Assembly (NCBI RefSeq): GCF_014196425.1
Contig: NZ_JACIDR010000004.1
Location: forward strand, 186,001 to 250,000
Origin: Hansschlegelia beijingensis
Lineage (GTDB): Bacteria > Pseudomonadota > Alphaproteobacteria > Rhizobiales > Methylopilaceae
Direction: 5' to 3'
Length of the DNA: 64,000 nucleotides
Shown here: positions 42,171 through 53,620 of the stretch, in pieces
Layout: each line of letters opens with the position of its first letter
Position numbering within the stretch: the stretch's first letter is position 1
The notes under the pieces: model-generated
The model's database searches: none
The model's input: only the letters and a program-made list of their open reading frames with translations
Told to the model about the DNA's origin: nothing
Made by a program: the position numbers and the translations under genes

Positions 42171-43880
42171 ATGACCCAGAATGGCTGGGGGCAGATCGCG
42201 CTGTTCTGCGTGATCGTGCTCCTTCTCGTCCGCCCGCTCGGCGGCTTCCTCACCCGCCTTTATTCCGGCGAGCGGACCCTTCTTCATCCGGCGCTCGCGC
42301 CCGTGGAGCGCGGCTTCTACCGGCTCGCCGGCGTCCGGCCGGAGCAGGACCAGAGCTGGCTCGCCTATGCGCTCGCGATGCTGGCCTTCAACCTGGTGGG
42401 CTTCCTTGTGGTCTACGCCGCGCTCCGCCTGCAGGGCGCTCTGCCGCTTAATCCTCAAGGCTTGGCAGGGCTCGCTCCCGACCTGGCGCTCAACACCGCC
42501 GTGTCTTTCGTGACCAACACGAACTGGCAGTCCTATGGCGGCGAGGCGACGATGTCCTACGGCTCGCAGATGTGGGCGCTCACCGTCCAGAACTTCCTGT
42601 CGGCCGCGACAGGCATGGCGGTCGCGCTGGCTTTCGTGCGCGGCTTCGCGCGGCGGTCTGTGCAGGGCGTCGGCAACTTCTGGACGGACCTGACCCGCTC
42701 CACGCTCTACGTGCTGCTGCCGGCCTGCGTCGTGCTCGCGCTCGTCTATGTCGCGCTCGGCGTGCCGCAGACGCTGTCGTCCTACGTGACCGCAAAGACG
42801 CTGGAGGGCGCCGACCAGACCATCGCGCTCGGGCCGGTCGCGAGCCAGCTCGCGATCAAGATGCTCGGCACCAATGGCGGCGGCTTCTTCAACGCCAATT
42901 CCGCGCACCCCTTCGAGAACCCGTCGGCGCTCGTGAACCTCATCCAGATGGTCTCGATCTTCGCAATCGGCGCCGCGCTCACCAACGTGTTCGGCCGCAT
43001 CGTCGGGGACGAGCGGCAGGGCTGGGCCATTCTCGGCGCGATGGGCGCGCTGTTCCTGGTCGGCGTCGGCCTGGTCTACTGGGCCGAGGCGTCAGGAAAC
43101 CCGATCCACGTTGCGCTTGGGCTCGATCCCGCAGGCGGCGCCATGGAGGGCAAGGAAGTCCGCTTCGGCGTCGCCTTGTCCGCTCTGTTCGCGGTGATCA
43201 CGACGGCCGCGTCCTGCGGCGCGGTCAACGCCATGCATGACAGTTTCTCGGCGCTCGGCGGCCTGATCCCGATGATCAACATGCAGCTCGGGGAGGTCGT
43301 GATAGGCGGCGTCGGCGCAGGCCTTTACGGCGTGCTGCTGTTCGCGATCGTGGCCGTGTTCGTGGCGGGTCTCATGGTCGGCCGCACGCCGGAATATGTC
43401 GGCAAAAAGATCGAGGCGCGCGAGGTGAAGCTCACCATGCTGGCGCTGCTCTGCTCGCCTGCGGCGACGCTGATCGCGGTGGCGGTGGCGGCGGTGAGCC
43501 CGCTCGGGCTGGCCGGGCTCCAGGAGAGCGGCCCGCACGGCTTCTCCGAGATGCTCTACGCGACGACCTCGGCGGCCGCGAACAACGGGTCGGCCTTCGG
43601 GGGGCTCACCGCGAACAGCATGTTCTGGAACGTCACGCTCGCGATCGGGATGATGGTCGGCCGCTTCGCTCTGATCGTGCCGATGCTCGCGGTCGCAGGC
43701 TCGCTCGGGGGCAAGAAGCGGCTGCCGCCCTCGTCAGGCGCGTTCCCGACCGATGGCGGGCTGTTCGCCGGGCTGCTGATCGGCGTGATCCTGATCGTCG
43801 GCGGGCTCACCTACTTCCCCGCGCTGACGCTCGGACCCGTCGCCGACGCCTTCGCGACCGCGGCCGGACGAACCTACTGA
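42171..43880 (+). CDS. kdpA: Potassium-transporting ATPase subunit KdpA
   Basis: 569 residues, multi-pass K+ channel-like subunit. The selectivity-filter-type segments are clear ([60 protein letters not shown]). It forms the K+ uptake path of the high-affinity Kdp P-type ATPase. Normal length. Followed by a 149-base gap with a GC-rich hairpin. Confidence 0.96.
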   Translation: MTQNGWGQIALFCVIVLLLVRPLGGFLTRLYSGERTLLHPALAPVERGFYRLAGVRPEQDQSWLAYALAMLAFNLVGFLVVYAALRLQGALPLNPQGLAGLAPDLALNTAVSFVTNTNWQSYGGEATMSYGSQMWALTVQNFLSAATGMAVALAFVRGFARRSVQGVGNFWTDLTRSTLYVLLPACVVLALVYVALGVPQTLSSYVTAKTLEGADQTIALGPVASQLAIKMLGTNGGGFFNANSAHPFENPSALVNLIQMVSIFAIGAALTNVFGRIVGDERQGWAILGAMGALFLVGVGLVYWAEASGNPIHVALGLDPAGGAMEGKEVRFGVALSALFAVITTAASCGAVNAMHDSFSALGGLIPMINMQLGEVVIGGVGAGLYGVLLFAIVAVFVAGLMVGRTPEYVGKKIEAREVKLTMLALLCSPAATLIAVAVAAVSPLGLAGLQESGPHGFSEMLYATTSAAANNGSAFGGLTANSMFWNVTLAIGMMVGRFALIVPMLAVAGSLGGKKRLPPSSGAFPTDGGLFAGLLIGVILIVGGLTYFPALTLGPVADAFATAAGRTY

Positions 43881-43895
43881 GCCGCGCCTCCCCAC

Positions 43896-43919
43896 GGGTC
43901 CCGGCCCGAGCCGGGACCC
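43896..43919. repeat. GC-rich hairpin between kdpA and kdpB
   Basis: Arms 43896-43905 and 43910-43919 (10 bp, perfect) with a 4-base loop, 16 bases after the kdpA stop. No T-run. Within an operon it more likely tunes mRNA stability or polarity, or is a palindromic repeat unit. Confidence 0.7.
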
Positions 43920-44029
43920 CGACGGCGGCCCCTTCGACGCCCCTTTTCCCGCTCCCTCCGACGCCGCAGCGCGTCGGGCTCCCGACCCAGGCCCAGGGGG
44001 CCGAGGGGAGCGCAATTCGAGACAAACCC

Positions 44030-46066
<2,037 letters not shown>

Positions 46067-46085
46067 ACACCTGACCCAGCCACCG

Positions 46086-46174
46086 CGTCATGGTCCGGCT
46101 CGACCGGACCATCCACGCCGCGCGTCGAGCTCGACGTTCGAGGTGGGTCCTCCGGTCAAGCCGGAGGAGGACGA
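46086..46174. repeat. Palindromic intergenic repeat element, copy 1
   Basis: Two hairpins: GGTCCGG/CCGGACC within 46086-46116, and TCCTCCGG/CCGGAGGA within 46143-46174, separated by a spacer with a GCTCGACG core. The outer ends are also mutually inverted (ATCCAC versus GTGGGT). It is closely matched by 62420-62505. It resembles REP/BIME-like elements of Hyphomicrobiales. It fills the gap between kdpB and kdpC. Confidence 0.8.
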
Positions 46175-46209
46175 AGTGGAGATCCGTCGCGCCCCTGGCG
46201 CGCAGTTGA

Positions 46210-46791
46210 ATGGACACCCTCATGCTCGCCCAGCTTCGTCCCGCCATCGTCCTGATGGCCCTGTTCACCCTCCTGCTCGGCCTCGCCTATCCACTGGCGG
46301 TCACCGGCGTCGCGCAGCTCGCCTTTCCGTCCGCCGCGAACGGCTCGATGATCGAAAGGAACGGCCAGCTGGTCGGCTCCGCGCTGATCGGACAGGCGTT
46401 CGCCAGCCCCCGCTACTTCCACGGGCGGCCTTCGGCGGCCGGCCAGAACGGCTACGACGCCAGCTCCTCCTCGGGATCCAATCTCGGGCCGACCTCGAAG
46501 GCGCTCGCCGAGCGCATCGCGGGCGACGTGGCGAAGGCGCGGAGCGAGGACGGGCTCGCGGGCCCCGTTCCGGCCGATCTCGTGACGGCCTCGGCCTCGG
46601 GGCTCGACCCCGACATTTCGCCGGCCTCCGCGCAGGCGCAGGCCGCGCGCGTCGCCCGCGAGCGCGGGCTGTCTGAACCGCAGGTGCGGGCCCTGGTGGA
46701 CCGCACGGTCCAGAAGCGCCTGTTCGGGCTGATCGGCGAGCCGCGGGTCAACGTGCTCGCGCTCAATCTCGCGCTCGACGAGCTCAAATGA
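46210..46791 (+). CDS. kdpC: Potassium-transporting ATPase subunit KdpC
   Basis: 193 residues. An N-terminal membrane helix (IVLMALFTLLLGLAYPLAVTGVAQ) is followed by a periplasmic domain with FHGRPSAAGQNGYDASSSSGSNLGPTSK and VTASASGLDPDISPASA, the KdpC hallmarks. Complete. The start could be ATG 46210 or ATG 46222. Confidence 0.95.
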   Translation: MDTLMLAQLRPAIVLMALFTLLLGLAYPLAVTGVAQLAFPSAANGSMIERNGQLVGSALIGQAFASPRYFHGRPSAAGQNGYDASSSSGSNLGPTSKALAERIAGDVAKARSEDGLAGPVPADLVTASASGLDPDISPASAQAQAARVARERGLSEPQVRALVDRTVQKRLFGLIGEPRVNVLALNLALDELK

Positions 46792-46845
46792 GCGGGGCCT
46801 TCGCGAGGCGGGCGCGCGCCTTGCAAGCCCGCTAAGCTCCCGCCG

Positions 46846-49524
46846 ATGCCCGCAATCCGCCCCTCGCCCGAGAGCTTCCTGCCCGCCGTGGAGCGGGAGG
46901 GCCGCGGCCGCCTCAAGATCTTCTTCGGCGCGGCCCCGGGCGTCGGCAAGACCTTCGAGATGCTGCGCGAGGCGCAGGCGGCGCGACGGGAAGGAGTCGA
47001 CGTGGTGGCCGGCGTGGTGGAGACCCACGGCCGCGCCGAGACGGAGGCGCTGCTCTCCGAGCTCGAGACCGTCCCCCTCGTCGAGGTCGCCTATCGCGGG
47101 CGGACGCTGAAGGAGATGGACGTCGACGGCGTGCTCAGGCGCGCCCCGAAGCTCGTTCTGGTGGACGAACTCGCCCACACCAACGCGCCGGGCTCGCGCC
47201 ACCCGAAGCGCTGGCAGGACGTGGAGGAAATCCTCGCCAAGGGGATCGACGTCTACGCCACGCTCAACGTTCAGCACCTCGAGAGCCTGAATGACGCCGT
47301 CGCGCAGATCACCCGCGTGCGCGTGCGCGAGACGGTTCCGGACCGCGTGTTCGACCTCGCCGACGAGGTCGAGGTGATCGACGTGACGCCCGACGAGCTG
47401 CGCAGGCGGCTTGCGGCCGGCAAGGTCTATGTGCGCGAGCAGGCGGAGCGGGCCGTCCGCCACTTCTTCCAGCACGGCAACCTCACCGCTTTGCGCGAAC
47501 TCGCGCTTCGCCGCACGGCGGAGCGCGTCGACGCCGACATGCGCGGCTACATGGAGGCTCACGCGATCGAGGGCCCGTGGCCCGCGGCCGAGCGCATCCT
47601 CGTGGCGATCGACGAGCGGCCCGGGGCTGCGGCGCTGGTGCGGGCGGGCAAGCGCCTCGCGGACCGCGCCCGCGCACCCTGGCTCTGCGTGACGATCGAG
47701 TCGCCCCGCCAGGCCCGGCTGTCCGAGGTCGAGCGCGACCGAGTCGCGGACACGCTGCGGCTCGCCGAGGCGCTCGGCGGCGAGGCCATCACGCTGCCCG
47801 GCGGCGACGTCGCGGAGGCGATCCTGGACTTTGCGCGGAGCCGCAACGTCACGGCCATCGTGGTCGGAAAGGGGGCGCGGTCCGGATGGCGCCTGGTCCC
47901 GCGCCGCTCCGTCGTCGCCGAACTGCTGGAGCAATCGGGGCCGATCGCGGTGCACGCGGTCGCGGGCGACGAGACCATCCCGCCGAAGGCCCCGGAGACG
48001 CGCGCCCGATCCGGCCCGGCCCTGCCGGCCTATGCGGCGGCGGTCGCCGCCGTAGTGGTCGCCGCGTTCGCTGGTCTCGCGGTAGATCTGGTGATCGACC
48101 TGCCGAACATCTCGCTGGTGTTCGTGCCGGCCGTGATGGCGATCGCAGTGCGCTACGGCCTCGCGCCGTCGCTCGCGGCCTCGTTCCTGGCGGCGCTCGC
48201 CTACAACTACTGCTTCACCGACCCGCGCTTCTCGCTGACCGTCAACGACCCGTCCAATGTGGTGGCGATCCTGTTCTTCTCGCTGACCGCGGTCCTTGCG
48301 AGCTCGGTCGCCGCGCGCGTCCGGGCGCAGACGGTCGCGGCGCGGAACCAGGCGCGCGTCACGGCCGAGCTTTACGCCTTCTCGCGCAAGCTCGCCGCGG
48401 TCGCGGCCGAGGACGACCTGTTGTGGGCCGCGGCCCATCAGATCGCGCTGATGCTGAAGGTCGAGGCAGTGCTGCTGGTCGCGGGTCGCGGAGGGCTCGC
48501 GATCGGCGGCGCCTATCCGCCCGAGGACGAGCTGGAGCCGGCCGAGCTCGCCGCCGCGACATGGGCCTACGAGCATGGCGAGCCGACCGGTCGGGGCGCG
48601 GCCACGCTGCCCGGAACCAGGCGGCTGTTCCTGCCGCTCCGCACCAGCCGCGGCATGCTGGGCGTCGCGGGCGTCGTCCGCCGGGCGCCGGGCCCGCTGC
48701 TCACCCCCGCCGAACGCCGTCTGCTCGACGCGCTGGTCGACCAGACGGCCGTCGCGCTCGAGCGCGTGCGGCTCGGCGCGGACGTCGACGAGGCGCGCCT
48801 CCAGGCGGAAACCGAGCGCCTGCGCGGCGCGTTGCTTACCTCCGTCAGCCACGACCTCAAGACGCCGATCGCCACCATCATGGGCGTGATCACCAGCCTT
48901 CGGAGCTACGGCCGTCTCTATGACGACGCCACGCGCGACGAGATGCTGGCGAGCGCCCAGGGCGAGACGGAGCGCCTGAACCGATTCGTCGCCAATTTGC
49001 TCGACGTCGTGAAGCTCGACGCGGGCGGCCTCGCCGCGCAGTTCGAGCCCCTCGACGTCGGGGAGATCACCGGCGTGGCGCTGAGGCGCGCCGGCGCCGC
49101 GCTGGGCCAGCGCACGGTGACGCTCGACTTCCCGGACGAGCCGCTGACGGCCCTGGGCGACCCCGTGCTGTTCGAACACGCGCTGCTGAACGTCCTGGAG
49201 AACGCGGGCAAGCACACGCCGCCGGACGCGCGGATCGAGATCCGCGGCGCGCGGGAGGCGGACGGCGTCGCCCTCAGCGTGACCGACGACGGGTCGGGGA
49301 TTGCGGCGGAGGACCTCCCGCACATCTTCGACCGCTTCTACCGTTCGGCCGCCGGAGACCGTAAGAGCCCGGGCGCCGGGCTGGGGCTCGCGATCGCCAG
49401 GGGCTTCATGCAGGCGCTCGGCGGCTCCGCGACGGCGGAGACGGTATCCTCCGGACGCGGGGCGCGCTTCACATTGCGGCTGCCCGCGGCGGATGAGCCG
49501 GCCGCACCCCGGAGCGCGACCTGA
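46846..49524 (+). CDS. kdpD: Sensor histidine kinase KdpD
   Basis: 892 residues. The N-terminal KdpD domain carries Walker A GAAPGVGKT and the block VDELAHTNAPGSRHPKRWQDV. A USP-like domain follows (about 250-370), then four membrane helices (about 395-490), a GAF-like region, and the kinase core with SVSHDLKTPIATIMG (phospho-His), NVLENAGKHTP and DDGSGIAAEDL. It senses K+ limitation and phosphorylates KdpE. A 1125-codon opposite-strand frame here is a shadow. Confidence 0.96.
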   Translation: MPAIRPSPESFLPAVEREGRGRLKIFFGAAPGVGKTFEMLREAQAARREGVDVVAGVVETHGRAETEALLSELETVPLVEVAYRGRTLKEMDVDGVLRRAPKLVLVDELAHTNAPGSRHPKRWQDVEEILAKGIDVYATLNVQHLESLNDAVAQITRVRVRETVPDRVFDLADEVEVIDVTPDELRRRLAAGKVYVREQAERAVRHFFQHGNLTALRELALRRTAERVDADMRGYMEAHAIEGPWPAAERILVAIDERPGAAALVRAGKRLADRARAPWLCVTIESPRQARLSEVERDRVADTLRLAEALGGEAITLPGGDVAEAILDFARSRNVTAIVVGKGARSGWRLVPRRSVVAELLEQSGPIAVHAVAGDETIPPKAPETRARSGPALPAYAAAVAAVVVAAFAGLAVDLVIDLPNISLVFVPAVMAIAVRYGLAPSLAASFLAALAYNYCFTDPRFSLTVNDPSNVVAILFFSLTAVLASSVAARVRAQTVAARNQARVTAELYAFSRKLAAVAAEDDLLWAAAHQIALMLKVEAVLLVAGRGGLAIGGAYPPEDELEPAELAAATWAYEHGEPTGRGAATLPGTRRLFLPLRTSRGMLGVAGVVRRAPGPLLTPAERRLLDALVDQTAVALERVRLGADVDEARLQAETERLRGALLTSVSHDLKTPIATIMGVITSLRSYGRLYDDATRDEMLASAQGETERLNRFVANLLDVVKLDAGGLAAQFEPLDVGEITGVALRRAGAALGQRTVTLDFPDEPLTALGDPVLFEHALLNVLENAGKHTPPDARIEIRGAREADGVALSVTDDGSGIAAEDLPHIFDRFYRSAAGDRKSPGAGLGLAIARGFMQALGGSATAETVSSGRGARFTLRLPAADEPAAPRSAT

Positions 49525-50210
49525 TGGCCTCAAGCCAGATCACGGTGCTGATCGTCGACGACGAAGCCCCGATACGACGCTTTCTCAGGGCGACGTTGAA
49601 CGTCAACGACTACAGAACGCTGGAGGCCGAGACCGCCGCCGAAGCCCTGCGCCTCATGCGCCATGTTCCGCCCGACCTGGTGCTGCTCGACCTCGGCCTT
49701 CCGGACAAGGACGGCCTCGACCTCATCCGCGAGATCCGCGCCGCAAACCCCGTCCCGATCGTGGTTCTGTCGAGCCGCGGCGAAGAGGCCGCCAAGGTCA
49801 CGGCGCTCGATCTCGGGGCCGACGACTATGTCACCAAGCCGTTCGGGACCGACGAGTTGATGGCCCGGATGCGCGCCGCGCTTCGTCACAGACTGGCGAG
49901 CCGCGGCGCCGAGCCGATCTTCAGCGCCGGCCCCCTCAAGGTCGACCTCTCGCGCCATCTCGTCACCCGCGACGGCGTCGAGGTGAAGCTCAGCCCCAAG
50001 GAGTTCGCCATTCTGAAGGAGCTGATCGTGCATGCCGGAAAGGTGCTGACGCACCGTCATCTCTTCCGCGCCGTCTGGGGCCAGGACGATGGAGACCAGA
50101 CGTCGCTGCGGGTCTTCATCCGCCAGCTTCGCGTGAAGCTCGAAGCCGACCCTGCGCGTCCGTCGCTTCTGTTGACCGAGCCCGGCGTCGGCTACCGGCT
50201 CGCGGGGTGA
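49524..50210 (+). CDS. kdpE: Response regulator KdpE
   Basis: 228 residues. Receiver domain with VLLDLGLPDKDGLDL (phospho-Asp) and an OmpR-type winged HTH (KEFAILKELIVHAGKVLTHRHLFRAVWG...LRVFIRQLRVKLE). The ATG at 49524 shares one base with the kdpD stop. Activates kdpFABC. No terminator was seen before the converging LysR gene. Confidence 0.96.
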   Translation: MASSQITVLIVDDEAPIRRFLRATLNVNDYRTLEAETAAEALRLMRHVPPDLVLLDLGLPDKDGLDLIREIRAANPVPIVVLSSRGEEAAKVTALDLGADDYVTKPFGTDELMARMRAALRHRLASRGAEPIFSAGPLKVDLSRHLVTRDGVEVKLSPKEFAILKELIVHAGKVLTHRHLFRAVWGQDDGDQTSLRVFIRQLRVKLEADPARPSLLLTEPGVGYRLAG

Positions 50211-50262
50211 GCAGGGACTTGCGGGCCGGAGACTCGCGCCTGCACCTAGCGCGACCGAAGTC

Positions 50263-51150
50263 TCAGCGAAGGTCGATCGCGGTGGTCGCCCAGTCGATGA
50301 ACGCCCTGAGGCGCGGCGAAAGCTGCTTCGCGCGCGGATAGAGGATCGAGACCGGGCTCGGGGAGGGCGGGAACTCTTCGAGCAGCGGCTGAAGCGCGCC
50401 GGAGGCGAAATGCCTCGCCAGCCGATAGCGCGGCGCCTGTATGAGCCCCAGTCCCGCCAGCGCCGCCGCCGTATAGGTCTCGGCGCCCGTCACGGTGATG
50501 CTGGCCGGCAACATCATGGTTCGCAGAGAGGCCCCGACCGTGAACTCGAGCGGCATGACCGTTCCCGTGGCGGAGGAGCGGAATCCCACCATGCTGTGGT
50601 CCGCAAGGTCCCTCAGGCTGCGCGGGACGCCGCGCCCGGCGCAATAGGCCGGCGACGCGCAGGTCACTTCCTCCAGCACGCCCAGCTGGCGGGCGATCAT
50701 GTCGCTGTCCCGCAGGACTCCCACCCGGATGACGCAGTCGACGCCTTCGCGCACCGGGTCCACGAAGCGGTCGCCCTCGCTGAGGTGAAGCTCGATGTCC
50801 GGATAGGCTGCGAGGAACTCGGGCAGCCGCGGCACGAGATGATGGCCGGCCAGCGTCCCGTGGACCTCGACGCGCAGCATCCCCCTGGGCTTCGTGCCCG
50901 CGAACGCGGTCTCGGCGTCTTCGAGGTCCGCGATCAGTTGCAGGCATCGGCCATAAAAGGCCTCGCCGTCGAGCGTCGGGCTGACATGCCGCGTGGTCCG
51001 TTGCAGCAGGCGCACCCCGAGGCGCGCCTCCAGCGCCTTGATCGCCTCGGTCGCCGTCGCTCGGGGCAGTCCCAGATCCTCGGCGGCGCGTGTGAAGCTC
51101 CGCCGCTCGACGATCCGGGCGAAGACGCGCATGGCGTCATATCGGTCCAT
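50263..51150 (-). CDS. LysR-family transcriptional regulator
   Basis: 295 residues. N-terminal HTH (FTRAAEDLGLPRATATEAIKALEARLGVRLLQRTTRHVSPT), then the LysR substrate-binding domain with VIRVGVLRDSDMIARQLG. Divergent from two short-chain dehydrogenase genes, which it probably controls. A 14-bp palindrome sits two bases upstream of its ATG. Confidence 0.9.
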   Translation of the reverse strand: MDRYDAMRVFARIVERRSFTRAAEDLGLPRATATEAIKALEARLGVRLLQRTTRHVSPTLDGEAFYGRCLQLIADLEDAETAFAGTKPRGMLRVEVHGTLAGHHLVPRLPEFLAAYPDIELHLSEGDRFVDPVREGVDCVIRVGVLRDSDMIARQLGVLEEVTCASPAYCAGRGVPRSLRDLADHSMVGFRSSATGTVMPLEFTVGASLRTMMLPASITVTGAETYTAAALAGLGLIQAPRYRLARHFASGALQPLLEEFPPSPSPVSILYPRAKQLSPRLRAFIDWATTAIDLR

Positions 51151-51152
51151 TG

Positions 51153-51166
51153 TTCGGAAATCCGAA
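51153..51166. promoter_or_regulatory. Palindrome TTCGGA-aa-TCCGAA at the LysR start
   Basis: Perfect 6-2-6 inverted repeat immediately upstream of the LysR ATG at 51150, in the divergent region to the SDR gene. A likely autoregulatory LysR box. Confidence 0.5.
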
Positions 51167-51259
51167 TGATGATGCCGGACTATACAGGATTATCTCCGAC
51201 ATTCGCCGGTCCATCTTCCGCTCATCGCCGCGTCACGCGGCCGGTGGAGGAGACGGGAC

Positions 51260-52003
51260 ATGATGGAGCAGAGCCGGAAGAAGGTCGCGATCGTGACCGG
51301 CGCCTCTCGCGGCATCGGCGCCGCGGTGGCGGAGCGCCTCGCCAGCGACGGCCTCACTGTGGTGGTGAACTACGCCGGCGGCCATAAGGACGCCGCGGCG
51401 GTCGTGGCCCGGATCAGGGCGCGCGGCGGCGAAGCCGTGACGGCCCAGGCCGACGTCAGCGATCCGGCAGCGGTCACCCGCGTGTTCGATGCGGCGGAGA
51501 GCGCCCATGGCGGCGTCGACGTCCTCGTCAACAACGCCGGCGTGATGGCGCTGAAGCCGATCGCCGAGAGCGAGGACGCGCTGTTCGACCGTCAGATCGC
51601 AATCAACCTGAAGGGCAGCTTCAACGCCATGCGGGAGGGCGCCCGGCGGCTGCGCGACGGCGGCCGTATCGTGAACTTCTCGACCAGCGTCGTCGGCCTC
51701 AAGCTCGAGACCTACGGCGTCTATGCGGCCACCAAGGCCGCCATCGAGACCATGACGGCGATCCTCGCCAAGGAGATGCGTGGCCGGGGGGTCACCGTGA
51801 ACGCCGTCGCGCCGGGTCCGACCGCGACCGCGCTGTTCCTCGACGGCAAGCCGCAGGAGCTCATCGACCGCATGGCGAAAATGAACCCGCTCGAGCGCCT
51901 CGGCCAGCCCGAGGACATCGCCGCGACCGTCTCGTTTCTCGTTGGCCCCGATGGCGGCTGGGTGAACGGCCAGACGCTGCGCGCCAACGGCGGAATGGTC
52001 TGA
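51260..52003 (+). CDS. Short-chain dehydrogenase/reductase
   Basis: 247 residues, classical SDR. NAD(P)-site TGASRGIGAAVAERL, the NNAGVM motif, catalytic Ser in NFSTSVVG and YAATK (Tyr, Lys). The Arg and Gly residues after strand 2 (VNYAGGHKD) suggest NADP, with low certainty. FabG-like ending (GGWVNGQTLRANGGMV). Divergent from the LysR gene at 50263. Substrate unknown. Confidence 0.88.
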   Translation: MMEQSRKKVAIVTGASRGIGAAVAERLASDGLTVVVNYAGGHKDAAAVVARIRARGGEAVTAQADVSDPAAVTRVFDAAESAHGGVDVLVNNAGVMALKPIAESEDALFDRQIAINLKGSFNAMREGARRLRDGGRIVNFSTSVVGLKLETYGVYAATKAAIETMTAILAKEMRGRGVTVNAVAPGPTATALFLDGKPQELIDRMAKMNPLERLGQPEDIAATVSFLVGPDGGWVNGQTLRANGGMV

Positions 52004-52068
52004 ACGAAGAGCCGATCGACCGGGCGTCCGTCCGGCCGTTCGCGGATGCAATCGCGAAAGGCGCAGCC

Positions 52069-52968
52069 ATGAGCAAGGTCATCCTCATCACGGGCGCGTC
52101 CTCGGGTTTCGGGGCGCTCGGCGCGCGTCGTCTCGCGGACGCCGGACACACCGTCTATGCGGCGATGCGCGCGACCGGGGCGCGCAATGCCCCTCAGGTC
52201 GAGGCCGCGCGCGCCTACGCGGCGGAGACATCGGTCGACCTGCGCACCGTCGAACTCGACGTGCTGTCCCAGGACTCGGCCGACGCCGCGATCGATGCGG
52301 TCCTCGGCGAGGCGGGGCGGATCGACGTCCTGATCCACAACGCGGGGCATATGGTGTTCGGGCCGACAGAGGCCTTCACGCCGGAGCAGTTCGCCTCTCT
52401 CTACGACGTGAACGTGCTCGGAACGCAGCGCGTCAACCGCGCGGCGCTGCCTCATCTGCGCAGCCGGGGCCAGTCCCTGCTGCTGTGGATCGGGTCGAGC
52501 AGCGCGCGGGGCGGCACGCCGCCTTACCTCGCGCCGTACTTCGCCGCGAAGGCCGCGATGGACTCCGTCGCGGTGTCCTACGCCGCGGAGCTGTCGCGCT
52601 ACGGGATCGAGACGACGATCCTGGCGCCCGGCGCCTTCACCAAGGGCACCAGCCATTTCGCGCATGCCGGCGCGCCCGCCGACGAGGCGCGGGCCGCCGA
52701 TTACGCGGCCGGTCCCTACAAGGGCGTGCCCGAGCAGGTCATGGCCCGGCTCGCCGCGCTCGAGCCCGCGGACGCCGATGTCGCCGACGTCGCGCGCGCG
52801 ATCGTCGACATCGTCGACGCGCCGCACGGCAAGCGCCCCTTCCGCGTGCATGTCGACCCCTCCCAGGACGGCGCCGACGTCGTCTTCGCGGTCGGGGACC
52901 GGGTGCGCCGCGAGATGTTCCGCAACATCGGCCTCGAAGACCTGCTCTCGCCCCGCGTCGCCGGGTGA
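52069..52968 (+). CDS. Short-chain dehydrogenase/reductase, extended C-terminus
   Basis: 299 residues. TGASSGFGALGARRL, the HNAGHM variant of the NNAG motif, IGSSSAR for Ser, and YFAAK for the Tyr-Lys pair. Longer than the upstream SDR by about 50 residues at the C-terminus. 65 bases after the first SDR, likely the same transcript. Substrate unknown. Confidence 0.87.
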   Translation: MSKVILITGASSGFGALGARRLADAGHTVYAAMRATGARNAPQVEAARAYAAETSVDLRTVELDVLSQDSADAAIDAVLGEAGRIDVLIHNAGHMVFGPTEAFTPEQFASLYDVNVLGTQRVNRAALPHLRSRGQSLLLWIGSSSARGGTPPYLAPYFAAKAAMDSVAVSYAAELSRYGIETTILAPGAFTKGTSHFAHAGAPADEARAADYAAGPYKGVPEQVMARLAALEPADADVADVARAIVDIVDAPHGKRPFRVHVDPSQDGADVVFAVGDRVRREMFRNIGLEDLLSPRVAG

Positions 52969-53036
52969 AGACCGAGCGCCGCGCCCGGCGGCGAACGCCG
53001 GGAGACTGAAGACCTCAAGCTCAATGGGAGACAGCA

Positions 53037-53552
53037 ATGTCGAACGAGACCGATAAAAGCTTCATCTGGAAGCCTGCGCTCCCTGCGGCGGCCTCCATCA
53101 TCTTCACCGGCGTCGCGGCGATCATCGCGGCCGGGGCGGCCTTCGGCGCCCTTCACCTGGGCTTCGCCCCCTGGGTCATGTTCGTCGGCTGGGTCGCATA
53201 CTTCGTCCGCCCGATCTCGGCCGTCCAGGGTCTCAAGACTGGCCTGTGCGTCTGGCTCGGCGTCGCCATGGGCGCAGTCGCGGCGCTCGCGCTCGGCTTC
53301 CTTGGCCCGATGCTCGGCCACGCGGCCATTCTTCCGGTGGTGTTCGTCGTGGCGTGCGTCGTGCTCGCCCTCCGTTCCGCGCCGCCATTCGACAATGTCG
53401 TGGCCTGGTTCCTCGGCCTGATCGCGTTCTTTGCGTCGCATCTCCCGCCGAGCCTGCTTTCGATCGCCGAACTCGGCGCGGTCGCGAGCGGAGGGATTCT
53501 GGCCGGCTGGATCGCCCAGCGTCTGCAGGCGCGGCTCGCTGGTCCGCACTGA
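53037..53552 (+). CDS. DUF1097 family membrane protein
   Basis: 171 residues with about five helices (AAASIIFTGVAAIIAAGAAFGAL; GLCVWLGVAMGAVAALALGFLG; VVFVVACVVLALRS; WFLGLIAFFAS; ASGGILAGWIA) in the pattern of DUF1097. No known function. It follows the SDR genes in the same direction by 68 bases. Confidence 0.75.
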   Translation: MSNETDKSFIWKPALPAAASIIFTGVAAIIAAGAAFGALHLGFAPWVMFVGWVAYFVRPISAVQGLKTGLCVWLGVAMGAVAALALGFLGPMLGHAAILPVVFVVACVVLALRSAPPFDNVVAWFLGLIAFFASHLPPSLLSIAELGAVASGGILAGWIAQRLQARLAGPH

Positions 53553-53620
53553 GGACCCGCCCGGTGAGACGCGAAGGTTCCGGCCCAGAAGCAGCCTCGG
53601 GTCCTCAGGACAGCTCGATC

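Noticed and set aside
46156-49533. 1125-codon open frame opposite to kdpC/kdpD
   Set aside because: No protein-like features; kdpC and kdpD are certain on the other strand.
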